A model generated the notes under the pieces. That model was not told where the DNA came from, ran no database searches, and saw nothing but the letters and a program-made list of their open reading frames with translations. A stretch of DNA of 64,000 bases from Solirubrum puertoriconensis (GTDB lineage Bacteria > Bacteroidota > Bacteroidia > Cytophagales > Hymenobacteraceae): contig NZ_LNAL01000002.1 in assembly GCF_001483135.1 (NCBI RefSeq), positions 11 to 64,010 on the forward strand, read 5' to 3'. A program made the position numbers and the translations under genes. Within the stretch, counting starts at the first letter, position 1. Each line of letters opens with the position of its first letter. Below, piece by piece: positions 18,121 to 26,234 of the stretch.

Positions 18121-18153
18121 GGCCTGAGCACCTAGGGCCACGTTGCCCACACG

Positions 18154-18198
18154 AGCGAAACGCCCGGGTTGCCAACGCAGCTCGGGTGTTTCGCTTTT
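18154..18198 (+). terminator. Terminator after the secreted protein
   Basis: Imperfect stem GCGAAACGCCCGGG / CTCGGGTGTTTCGC with a 12-nt loop, followed by TTTT. Confidence 0.65.
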
Positions 18199-18311
18199 GG
18201 GCGGGCTGCCGAACCTAGGATAAGCGAGGGCCAAGTCAATCAATTAGCGCGGGCCAAGCAACGCTGCGCCGGTTTTTTCATCCGTTAGGTTGCTGCTATT
18301 ACCTTGCTGCT

Positions 18312-20117
18312 ATGAAATATACCCTGCGCTACGGCCTGTTGGCCGGGCTGCTCATGGCCGGGCTCACGGCCCAGGCCCAAAAAGAACTGACGTACACCGT
18401 CGACATCGACCCGAAAGTATCAACCAACGAGTTTCGGGTGCGGCTGCAACTGCCCAAGCTCAAGAAAGACCAAGCCGTTTACCAGTTTGCCTCCACGGCA
18501 CCCGGCACCTACCAGGTAATGGACATGGGCCGGTTCGTGAGCAACTTTCAGGCCTTCGACAGCAAGGGCAAGCCCCTAGGTGCCAAGCAGGTTTCGACGA
18601 ACCAGTGGCAGCTGGAGCGGCCCGACAAAACGCGCGAAATCCGCTACACCATTGCCGAAACCTGGGATACGCCGGTTAATGAGCACCGCATTTACCGCAT
18701 GTGCGGCTCGTCGCTGGAGGCCGACCACGCCTTGATTAACGGGCAAACCGTGTTTGGCTACCCGCAGGGCATGCAGGGCAACCCGCTGCGCATCAAACTG
18801 AACTACCCCGCCGATTGGAAAGTAGGCACCGCGCTAGTACCCGATGCGCAAGGCTACTACCGCACCAACAGCTACGACCACGCCGTGGACTCGCCCATTT
18901 TGCTGGGCCGCCTCACGCAAGCCAGCACGAAGCTGGGCGATGCCGAAGTAGCGCTGTACACCTACTCCAAAACCGACGTGGTGCAGGCCGAGCCGCTGCT
19001 GGGCTACATGCAAAAGATGCTGAATGCGGCGCAGGCCTTTTTGGTGCAGCTACCCGTGAAGCGCTACGCCTTCCTGTACCACTTCGAGGACCAAGACCAG
19101 GGCGCTTGGGAACACTCCTACAGCTCGGAATACACCCTGAAAGAGCGGCCCCTCACGCCCGAATCGGCGCAACCCATTACCGACATGGCCGCGCACGAGT
19201 TCTTCCACATCGTAACGCCGCTGAACATCCACTCCGAAATCATCGAGCGGTTCAACTTTGTGCAGCCCACCGGCTCGCAGCACCTGTGGCTGTACGAGGG
19301 CACCACCGAGTGGGCCGCCCACATGATGCAGCTGCGCGGTGGCCTGATTACGTTGGATGATTACCTCGCCACGCTGCGCAACAAAGTGGGTTACAGCCAA
19401 GAGCGCGCCGATACCACGTACTCGCTCAAGCGCCTAGGGCTGAATTCATTTTCCGACGAAGGGCAGCAGCAGTACGGCAACATTTACCAGCGCGGCGCCC
19501 TCACGGCCTCCCTGCTCGATTTGCGTTTGCTGGAGCTATCGGGCGGCAAGCGTGGGCTGCGCGAGGTACTGTTGGAACTGGCTAAGCAATACGGCCCGAG
19601 CAAGCCCGTAAGCGAGCAAAACTTCTTCGACGACTTCACGAAGGCGACTTACCCCGAAATCCGCGACTTCTTTACGCGCTACGTCGAAAACGCCGAGCCG
19701 CTGCCGCTCAAGGAATACTACGCCAAGGTGGGCATTCGCTACGATGCTGCGCTGCGCACCGGCCGCAAGCTGGCCTCGCTGGGTGCCAATGGTTACGCCA
19801 TGACGGCCAACGGCGGCATTGGCTTCAGCCAGGTAAGCCCCTTGCTGCAAGCCTGCGGAGTAGCCCAAGGCGACCAATTGGTAGCTTACAACGGCACTGC
19901 AGTACAGCCCCAGAACATGCGCGATATTCTGACGGCCATGCAAGGCGGCAAACCCGGCGACCAAGTGGAGCTAACCATTCGCCGCGACGGCGCCGAGAAG
20001 AAAATCCGATGCCGCTCGGTGGAGCGCGAGGAAATCAAGCGCTACCATTTCGCTACGGATCCGAACGCCACGCCCCAGCAGCTTGCCCTGCGCGACGCCT
20101 GGAGCAAAAATTTGTAG
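18312..20117 (+). CDS. M61 family metallopeptidase with PDZ domain (glycyl-aminopeptidase type)
   Basis: 601 residues with a signal peptide (cleavage near AQAQK). The N-terminal M61 domain spans about 25-200. The catalytic HEFFH sits at 295-299 in MAAHEFFHIVTPLN, and the downstream Glu in WLYEGTTEW is the third zinc ligand candidate. A C-terminal PDZ domain (about 500-585) shows GFSQVSPLLQACGVAQGDQLVAYNG. M61 enzymes cut N-terminal Gly/Ala from peptides in the periplasm. A single gene between two terminators. Confidence 0.93.
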   Translation: MKYTLRYGLLAGLLMAGLTAQAQKELTYTVDIDPKVSTNEFRVRLQLPKLKKDQAVYQFASTAPGTYQVMDMGRFVSNFQAFDSKGKPLGAKQVSTNQWQLERPDKTREIRYTIAETWDTPVNEHRIYRMCGSSLEADHALINGQTVFGYPQGMQGNPLRIKLNYPADWKVGTALVPDAQGYYRTNSYDHAVDSPILLGRLTQASTKLGDAEVALYTYSKTDVVQAEPLLGYMQKMLNAAQAFLVQLPVKRYAFLYHFEDQDQGAWEHSYSSEYTLKERPLTPESAQPITDMAAHEFFHIVTPLNIHSEIIERFNFVQPTGSQHLWLYEGTTEWAAHMMQLRGGLITLDDYLATLRNKVGYSQERADTTYSLKRLGLNSFSDEGQQQYGNIYQRGALTASLLDLRLLELSGGKRGLREVLLELAKQYGPSKPVSEQNFFDDFTKATYPEIRDFFTRYVENAEPLPLKEYYAKVGIRYDAALRTGRKLASLGANGYAMTANGGIGFSQVSPLLQACGVAQGDQLVAYNGTAVQPQNMRDILTAMQGGKPGDQVELTIRRDGAEKKIRCRSVEREEIKRYHFATDPNATPQQLALRDAWSKNL

Positions 20118-20135
20118 GCCAGCACCTACTTGCCA

Positions 20136-20175
20136 GCAAGCCCCGGCCATTGGTTTGGCCGGGGCTTGCTGCTTT
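20136..20175 (+). terminator. Terminator of the M61 peptidase gene
   Basis: Stem GCAAGCCCCGGCCA and its complement around TTGGT, then GCTGCTTTTT. Confidence 0.8.
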
Positions 20176-20401
20176 TTGCGCAGCTTGGCCGCGCAATACT
20201 TCAAATTGCCACGCGCGGCTATCTTTGCCGCCCCGCCTCGCTAATGCGAGGCCGGCCCCACGAACCTACCGACACGCGATGCGCCCCCAAGAGGTGATAG
20301 AGAAGCAGCTGTGTTGTTGTTGCCGCCCCGCAACAACCTAGGCTACCTGTATCTGCGCGGCTTTGCGGCTGCGCCTTCTCTTCCTCTCCGCATCCATTTT
20401 C

Positions 20402-21721
20402 ATGTCGAATACCGTTGCGCCGGCCGTGCAGCCAGGCCTCATCCGGGGTATCCGCCGCTGGGACTTCGTGGCCCTGATCATCAACATCACCATCGGGGCC
20501 GGCATCCTGGGCCTGCCGTCCAAAATCTACAACCTGGTGGGCGCCTACAGCCTGGTAGCCTACGGGGTGAGTGCGGCCGTGGTCACGCTCATCATTCTGT
20601 GCTTTGCCGAGGTAAGCAGCCGATTTAGCGGCACCGGCGGGCCATACCTCTACGCCCGCGAGGCTTTCGGGCCGTTGGTGGGGTTTGAGGTTGGCTGGCT
20701 GCTGTGGGTGTCGCGGTTGGCAAGCTTTGCTTCCATCTGCAACCTGCTGGTAAGCTACGCGGCGTACTTCTGGCCGGCGGTGGAGCACGGGTGGCCCAGG
20801 GCGCTGGTCATCACCGGGCTCATTGGCACCCTCACCGCCATCAACCTGATTGGGGTGCACACGGCGTCGCTGGTGAACAACCTGTTCACGGTAAGCAAGC
20901 TGCTGGTGCTGCTGCTGTTTACCGGCGTCGGCTTGTTTTTCGTTGACTTCGACGCCTACTCCTTCGCTACGCCGCCCACCTACGCCAACTTTTCGATGGC
21001 GGCCATGCTGCTCATCTTCACTTTTTCGGGGTTCGATGTGGCGGCCATACCCTCGGGCGAAGTAAAGGACCCGCAGCGCACCATTCCGTTTGGGTTGTTC
21101 ACGGCCATTGCCACGGTGGCGCTGCTGTTCTGGCTGGTGCAGGCGGTGTGCATCGGCACCTTGCCCGGCCTGGCCGCCTCGGAGCGCCCCCTGGCCGATG
21201 CCAGCCAGCGGTTCCTAGGTCCGGCTGGCGGCGCCTTCATTGCCGTAGCCGCTTTGCTTACTGCCCTAGGTACCCTCAACGCCCTGATGCTGACGGGGCC
21301 TCGCCTGCTGTTTGCCCTGGCCGAGCAGAAGCAAGTACCCGCCTGGTTGGGCGCTACGCACCCGCGCTTCCGTACGCCGCACGTGGCGCTGCTTATTTCG
21401 GCGGTGCTGAAGCTGGTGCTGGCCATTACCGGCACGTTTATCTACGCCCTCACCCTGAGCACCATCATTCGGTTGTTTTACTTTGGGCTTACCTGTGCGG
21501 CCTTGCCGGTGCTGCGCCGGCGGCAGCCCCAGGTGCCGGCGCCGTTTCATTTGCGCGGTGGCTGGGTGGTAGCCGGTTTATCGGTGCTGCTGTGCGGCTG
21601 GCTGCTCTCCAACAGCAAGGGCGACGAAGCCCGCGACGTACTCATTGCCGCCGCTGTTGGCCTGGTGCTTTATTTCTTTTCGCGCCGCGGCAGCCGCGCT
21701 GCAAGTTCTAACAAGCCTTAA
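20402..21721 (+). CDS. APC-family amino acid permease
   Basis: 439 residues from MSNTVAPAVQPGLIRGIRRWDF, with 12 predicted helices. The APC hallmark helix 1 reads ALIINITIGAGILGLPSKI (unwound GAGI substrate site), helix 6 has FTFSGFDVAAIPSGEVKDPQRTIP with the usual FxGF..A..E...P pattern. Members carry amino acids or polyamines across the inner membrane with protons or by exchange. The substrate is not decided by sequence. A possible -7 element (TATCTTTG) lies at 20220-20227. The SsuD-like gene follows after 84 bp. Confidence 0.88.
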   Translation: MSNTVAPAVQPGLIRGIRRWDFVALIINITIGAGILGLPSKIYNLVGAYSLVAYGVSAAVVTLIILCFAEVSSRFSGTGGPYLYAREAFGPLVGFEVGWLLWVSRLASFASICNLLVSYAAYFWPAVEHGWPRALVITGLIGTLTAINLIGVHTASLVNNLFTVSKLLVLLLFTGVGLFFVDFDAYSFATPPTYANFSMAAMLLIFTFSGFDVAAIPSGEVKDPQRTIPFGLFTAIATVALLFWLVQAVCIGTLPGLAASERPLADASQRFLGPAGGAFIAVAALLTALGTLNALMLTGPRLLFALAEQKQVPAWLGATHPRFRTPHVALLISAVLKLVLAITGTFIYALTLSTIIRLFYFGLTCAALPVLRRRQPQVPAPFHLRGGWVVAGLSVLLCGWLLSNSKGDEARDVLIAAAVGLVLYFFSRRGSRAASSNKP

Positions 21722-21805
21722 CTCTTCTGTCATCCACTTCCGCCTTGCCGGTTGGCCAATAGCTAAGCACCTAGGGCAACCGCAGCAGCGCGGCCGATTT
21801 CAGCT

Positions 21806-22975
21806 ATGCCACTCTCCCTCCCCATCGAATCCGTAGCCATTCGCACGCAGCCGCGGGTGGCCGAAATTGCCTGGTTCGACGACCTGTGCGGCGGCGACAC
21901 CCAGTTTCTGAGCGTACTCGACAACGAGCGCCGCAGCTCCTGGCAGCACTGCTCCGACATCACCTTGGAAGCCGACCGCCTAGGCTACAGCAACATTCTG
22001 CTGCCCACCTCCTACACCGTAGGGCAGGATGTGCTCACGTTTGCGGCCGGCATTGCCCCGCAAACCAAAAACATCAACCTGCTCACGGCCATTCGCACCG
22101 GCGAAATTCACCCGCCTATGCTGGCCCGCGCCCTGGCCTCGCTCGACCACATGCTGCAGGGCCGGCTCACCATCAACATCATCAACTCCGACCTGCCCGG
22201 CCTGCGCGAAGACCCGGCCCTGCGCTACCAGCGCTGCGCCGAAACCATCGAGATACTGCGCCAGGCCTGGACGCAGGAGCGCATCGTGCACAAAGGCGAG
22301 CTGTACCAGTTCGATATGGCCGCCGACCCGGCCAAGCCATACCAGCAAAACGGCGGTCCGCTGCTGTACTTCGGTGGCACCTCCGAGGGCGCCCGCGAGG
22401 TGTGCGCCAAGTACTGCGACATGTTCCTGATGTGGCCCGAGAAGGAGGAAATGCTGTACGAAACCATGCAGGACATGAGCGCCCGCGCCGCCCGCTACGG
22501 CCGCCAAATTGACTTTGGCTTGCGCATTCACGTGGTGGTACGCGAAACCGAAGCCGAAGCCCGCGCCTACGCCCGGCACCTGATGTCGAAGTTCGACCCG
22601 GTAAAGGGCGCCGAAATCAAGAGCCGCGCGCAGGACTCGTGGTCGTTGGGCGTGCACCGCCAGAACCAGATGCGCGAGTACGCCGACAAGGAAGGCTTCG
22701 TGGAGCCGTTGCTCTGGACGGACATCGGCAAGGCCCGCTCCGGCGCCGGCGGCGCTTTGGTAGGCGACCCCGACCAGATTGTGGAGAAGCTGCAACGCTA
22801 TATGGATATGGGGATGCGCGCCTTCATCTTTTCGGGCTACCCGCTGATTGATGAGGCCAACCTGTTTGCCCGCTACGTGCTGCCGCGCCTGCCCAACGTA
22901 TCAATGCCCAAACTGCAAGGCCGCATTCCTGCAGAAACACCCGTAACTCCGCTCACCACGGCCCCGCTACGCTAG
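21806..22975 (+). CDS. LLM-class flavin-dependent monooxygenase, SsuD-like
   Basis: 389 residues, a TIM-barrel flavin protein. Early markers are [16 protein letters not shown] and [39 protein letters not shown] and NIINSD follow, then [27 protein letters not shown], closely resembling alkanesulfonate monooxygenases. SsuD-type enzymes use FMNH2 from a partner reductase to release sulfite from alkanesulfonates. No sulfonate transporter or reductase gene is next to it, so the substrate is open. The C-terminal 25 residues are rich in Pro and Thr. Confidence 0.85.
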   Translation: MPLSLPIESVAIRTQPRVAEIAWFDDLCGGDTQFLSVLDNERRSSWQHCSDITLEADRLGYSNILLPTSYTVGQDVLTFAAGIAPQTKNINLLTAIRTGEIHPPMLARALASLDHMLQGRLTINIINSDLPGLREDPALRYQRCAETIEILRQAWTQERIVHKGELYQFDMAADPAKPYQQNGGPLLYFGGTSEGAREVCAKYCDMFLMWPEKEEMLYETMQDMSARAARYGRQIDFGLRIHVVVRETEAEARAYARHLMSKFDPVKGAEIKSRAQDSWSLGVHRQNQMREYADKEGFVEPLLWTDIGKARSGAGGALVGDPDQIVEKLQRYMDMGMRAFIFSGYPLIDEANLFARYVLPRLPNVSMPKLQGRIPAETPVTPLTTAPLR

Positions 22976-22995
22976 AGCTATGCTACAGGCTAGTA

Positions 22996-23150
22996 CTAGT
23001 TCCCCTCCTCAGATGAATTCCGCGCCTGGAGCGGCGTGGGTTAGGGGTGGTTGAAAGGCTAGAGTTACAGACTAGTTCTAGATGCTGTTCAAACGTCAAC
23101 CACCCCTAGCCCCTCCTCAGACGAGGAGGGGAATTAGCTTGTAGTTTTAG
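22996..23150. repeat. Inverted repeat between SsuD-like gene and trehalase
   Basis: The left arm has TTCCCCTCCTC and, about 40 nt later, TAGGGGTGGTTGA. The right arm has the complements in mirrored order (TCAACCACCCCTA, GAGGAGGGGAA). The left arm is interrupted by a GC-rich stretch and the right arm folds on itself (CCCCTCCTCAGACGAGGAGGGG). It lies tail-to-tail between two genes and may act as a double terminator, but the form is that of a dispersed REP-like element. Confidence 0.7.
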
Positions 23151-23158
23151 CTTCTAGC

Positions 23159-24730
23159 TTATTTGCCCATCTGCTCTTCCAGCTTGTACTGATTCATCAG
23201 CGTTAGTAGCACGCCGTTGGTCCAACCGAAACCATCTTGCGTGGGGTACTCGCCGCCCCCGGCTTCGAGGTGCGTGTTTACGACGTTGTACTTCTCGAGC
23301 AGCTTGCCCGTTTGCCTGAATACGTTCACGTTTAGGGCTACCCAGCGTGTGGCAATGGTGCGGGCCAGCTCGCGCTGCCGGTAGTGCCCGAGCCCTTCGA
23401 TAGCCACGTACTGCAGCGGGGCCCAGCCGTTGGGCGCATCCCATTGTTCGCCGCTGCTGTTGAGCGTAGTGAGCAGGCCGCCATCCTTCAGAAAGTCGCG
23501 CTGCAGACCGGCGGCTACGGCGCGGGCCTGCCTAGGTGTGGCTATCTGCACGAACAACGGGAACACGCCCGCCAGGGTACGAATGGCGGCCGGCTGCTGC
23601 GCCGCAAAGTCGTAATCGGTAAACCAATTGGCTTGTGCATTCCAGCAGTAGCGGAGCAGGGCTTGCTTGCGTTGCGCCGCTTTTCCGTCGAATGCTTTGG
23701 CTTGCGCGGCCTGGCCTTGTATGCGGTAGCTGCGGGCAATGGTTTGCTCCAGCGTGTAAAGCAGGCAGTTCAGATCGACAGGCACTAGCTCGGTAGTGCG
23801 GATAGAGCCTAGGCCACCGGCCGGGCCAAACCAGCGCGTGCTAAAATCCCAGCCCGAGGCCGCGGCGGCGCGCATGTGGCGGTAAAACACCGGCTTGGGC
23901 TGTGCGCTTTGGGCAGCGGTAGCAACATCCTCGGCGTATGATTCTTCTCGGGGGTAGTCGCCGCTGTCGTAGTAGCGGTTGAGTACCTCGCCGCCGGGCA
24001 GGCGCACAACGCGGCGCGTGGCTTGGTTTGGGGCCAGCGAATCGGCGCCAGCCATCCAGTAGGCGTACTCTTGCAACAGCTGGGGGTGGTAGCGGCGCAG
24101 CACCGTATCACCTTGGGCTTGGGCCAGCAGCTGCACCATCAGGGCAAAAAACGGCGGCTGCGAGCGGGTAAGGTAGTAGGTGCGGTTGCCGTTGGGCACA
24201 AAGCCGTAGCGGCCAATCAGCGAGGCAAAGTTGTCAACCATGCTGCGCATCAGCGGTGTGCGGCCGCTTTCGCGCAGGCCCAACATGGTGAAGTACGAAT
24301 CCCAGTAGTATATCTCGCGAAAGCGTCCGCCCGGCACGATGTACGGCTTGGGCAGTTGGATCAGCGAGGCATACGGACCTACCGAATCCTGCGGTTGGCG
24401 CTGCAGCACCGTCCAAAGCGTGTCGAGGTGGCGCCGGATACCGCCGCTCACGTTGGCGCGGTAAGTGCCTGCTACCTGCGCGGGCAGTTCGAAATGCGCC
24501 AACACAAACTGCCGCAGGTTAAAGCCCGGTTGGTTTTTCTGCTGCTCGTAGGTTCGCACAATGGCGGCGGGTTGCGCTTTGGGGCGCGCATCCACAAAGG
24601 TTTTGCTGTCCTCGAACACGCGGCCCGTTTGCACGGGCTCAAACAACCCTGGGTACAGCTGTCGCGGCGACGACTGCGCCCCGGCACCTAGGCTCAGCAG
24701 CCAGCAACAAACAACGAGCAGGTATTTCAT
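23159..24730 (-). CDS. treA: Periplasmic trehalase (GH37)
   Basis: 523 residues from MKYLLVVCCWLLSLGAGAQ (signal peptide). Splits trehalose into two glucoses. Signature 1 PGGRFREIYYWDSYF spans 133-147; QWDAPNGWAPLQ and the glycine-rich EAGGGEYPTQDGFGWTNGV near the end are also present. The acid Asp is in SGWDFSTRW and the base Glu is in the GGGEY region, by family comparison. Two upstream Met codons add no signal-like sequence. Upstream is a lipoprotein gene on the same strand; a terminator separates them. Confidence 0.93.
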   Translation of the reverse strand: MKYLLVVCCWLLSLGAGAQSSPRQLYPGLFEPVQTGRVFEDSKTFVDARPKAQPAAIVRTYEQQKNQPGFNLRQFVLAHFELPAQVAGTYRANVSGGIRRHLDTLWTVLQRQPQDSVGPYASLIQLPKPYIVPGGRFREIYYWDSYFTMLGLRESGRTPLMRSMVDNFASLIGRYGFVPNGNRTYYLTRSQPPFFALMVQLLAQAQGDTVLRRYHPQLLQEYAYWMAGADSLAPNQATRRVVRLPGGEVLNRYYDSGDYPREESYAEDVATAAQSAQPKPVFYRHMRAAAASGWDFSTRWFGPAGGLGSIRTTELVPVDLNCLLYTLEQTIARSYRIQGQAAQAKAFDGKAAQRKQALLRYCWNAQANWFTDYDFAAQQPAAIRTLAGVFPLFVQIATPRQARAVAAGLQRDFLKDGGLLTTLNSSGEQWDAPNGWAPLQYVAIEGLGHYRQRELARTIATRWVALNVNVFRQTGKLLEKYNVVNTHLEAGGGEYPTQDGFGWTNGVLLTLMNQYKLEEQMGK

Positions 24731-24803
24731 AGCGGCGAAGGGTGGCATCTTGCCCGAAGTACGTAAGCCCCCCACTCCACGGCCGACCTAGGACCCCAGG
24801 AAA

Positions 24804-24842
24804 AGCCCCGGCCCCGGCTGCAAGTGCAACCGGGGCCGGGCC
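24804..24842 (-). terminator. Terminator of the lipoprotein gene at 24860
   Basis: Stem CCCGGCCCCGGCTGCA against TGCAACCGGGGCCGGG with one mismatch; on the minus strand it is followed by GCTTTTCC. Confidence 0.7.
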
Positions 24843-24859
24843 GAAGCGCCAGGCCGCTC

Positions 24860-25489
24860 TTAGCGGTTGCTGCCGCGGCCTAGGTCGAAGGTGCCGTTGC
24901 TGATGGTAACGGGCACCTGCTTCATGCCGTTGGCCATATCCATGTAGGTGCCCTGGGCCTCGAACGTACCCACCAAGCGGCCGCCGTACTGGCTGATGGT
25001 GACGGAACCACCCGTGATGGACACGTCGCCGATACTGCCCTCGCCGTTGTTCATGATGGCGCCCGAAGCAATGGGGTACGTGCCCGGCTTGTCGGCATTG
25101 GCCGAAGGAAGGCGCAGGATCACGCCGTTGGGCTTTTCGTGGCTGGCGTCGAGCACGGTACCCATTTCGCTCTGTGCCGACCAAAAGCCGATGGCGGCGC
25201 CGGGGCGGGTGGCCGCATCGGTGGGGTGCGCCACCGTTACGCGTTGGTTGTTGAAGGGCCCGCCGCTGAGGGTAAAGCCGTACGCCTCGGCGTTGACGGG
25301 CGCCGTTGCGGCCGGTGCGGTACCGGGCTCGTTGGCCGCGGCAGCAGGCGTAGGTGCCGCCGACGTAGCGCCGGGCGTACTAGCGGGGTTGGCGTTGGGG
25401 TCGGTGGTAGCGGCGGCTTCGTTTTGCTTGCCCGAGCAAGCGGCCAGCAGCAGCAGGCCGGCAAATAACGGTAGGCGGAGGTAGTGCAT
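24860..25489 (-). CDS. Hypothetical lipoprotein with Ala/Pro/Thr linker
   Basis: 209 residues from MHYLRLPLFAGLLLLAACSGK; Cys18 is the lipidation site. A low-complexity linker rich in Ala, Pro and Thr (about 24-65) joins to a 140-residue beta-rich domain (EAYGFTLSGGPFNNQRV, TYPIASGAIMNNGEGSIGDVSITGG, RLVGTFEAQGTYMD). This last arrangement (strand pairs ending in GTFEA) resembles lipocalin-like or DUF6252-like envelope proteins in Bacteroidota, but I cannot assign it. Probably a surface or periplasmic lipoprotein. Confidence 0.7.
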   Translation of the reverse strand: MHYLRLPLFAGLLLLAACSGKQNEAAATTDPNANPASTPGATSAAPTPAAAANEPGTAPAATAPVNAEAYGFTLSGGPFNNQRVTVAHPTDAATRPGAAIGFWSAQSEMGTVLDASHEKPNGVILRLPSANADKPGTYPIASGAIMNNGEGSIGDVSITGGSVTISQYGGRLVGTFEAQGTYMDMANGMKQVPVTISNGTFDLGRGSNR

Positions 25490-25588
25490 AGCGCGTAGTT
25501 GAGAGGGGACCTTAACGGAACGCCCCTTGGCAGCCACCTAGGGCTGTGGGCGCGGCCGCAAGGTAGAGGCCCTAGGTGCTACCGCGCA

Positions 25589-26011
25589 TCACATCATTGG
25601 GTGGCTGGGCACCTGCGGATTCAGCCGCCGCAGCCACATGTAAGCCGAGGCCACGTCGTCGAAGGTGCTTACTACCGGTTTCTGAATCACCATCAGGGTG
25701 CTTTCGGTGGCGCGCCTGGCCTCAAATTCGCGGGGCAGTACCCAGGCCACATATTCCAGCCCGGCGCGCATCATCTCCTCGAGCCACCACGCGCCCCATA
25801 GCGTAAGCTGCACGGTGGTGCGCGTAATGTTGGAGTTGTCGTTCAGGATTTTGCTGCATGGCCGCTGCCGCATAGCCTCGAGCATCAGCATGCATCCGGC
25901 CTGCGAAGTTTCCTGATCGTGTTCGCCGCGCCAATCAACGTACAGCCACTCGTTGGTGGTGTCGTAGCTGATTGTAATGAGCTCGGTTTGGGCAATTAGC
26001 TGCAGTTCCAT
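25589..26011 (-). CDS. STAS-like paralogue A
   Basis: 140 residues, cytoplasmic, no signal. Pattern: TISYDTTNEWLYVDWRG, GCMLMLEAMRQRPCSKILNDNSNI, LEYVAWVLP, and VSTFDDVASAYMWLRR near the end. The strand-helix order and KILNDN loop suggest a SpoIIAA/STAS-like fold (inference). It is clearly related to 49898-50410 (TFDDLASAYEWL, KLLNDD, LQYIAWV) and more weakly to 34472-34921. No partner kinase or phosphatase is nearby. Two CCTAGG copies lie just upstream of its stop side, between 25530 and 25580. Confidence 0.7.
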   Translation of the reverse strand: MELQLIAQTELITISYDTTNEWLYVDWRGEHDQETSQAGCMLMLEAMRQRPCSKILNDNSNITRTTVQLTLWGAWWLEEMMRAGLEYVAWVLPREFEARRATESTLMVIQKPVVSTFDDVASAYMWLRRLNPQVPSHPMM

Positions 26012-26234
26012 GCAGTATGGGTAGGGCTTGGTGGTGGGGTGATGACGCCGAGGCGCGGCTACCTACTTGCAGAAAGATAGGCATTTCGCGCTACCGTGGG
26101 CCGCAACCGGCTAGCTTGCCGCCGCGGCGGTTATACCTGCAGCGCTCCTGTGCGTAAGCACCCTCTACGGTTGCGCCGCCCAGGCAGCGCAGCCGCCCAG
26201 TTGCCCAGTGTCCGCATCAACTACCTGATTCTGC

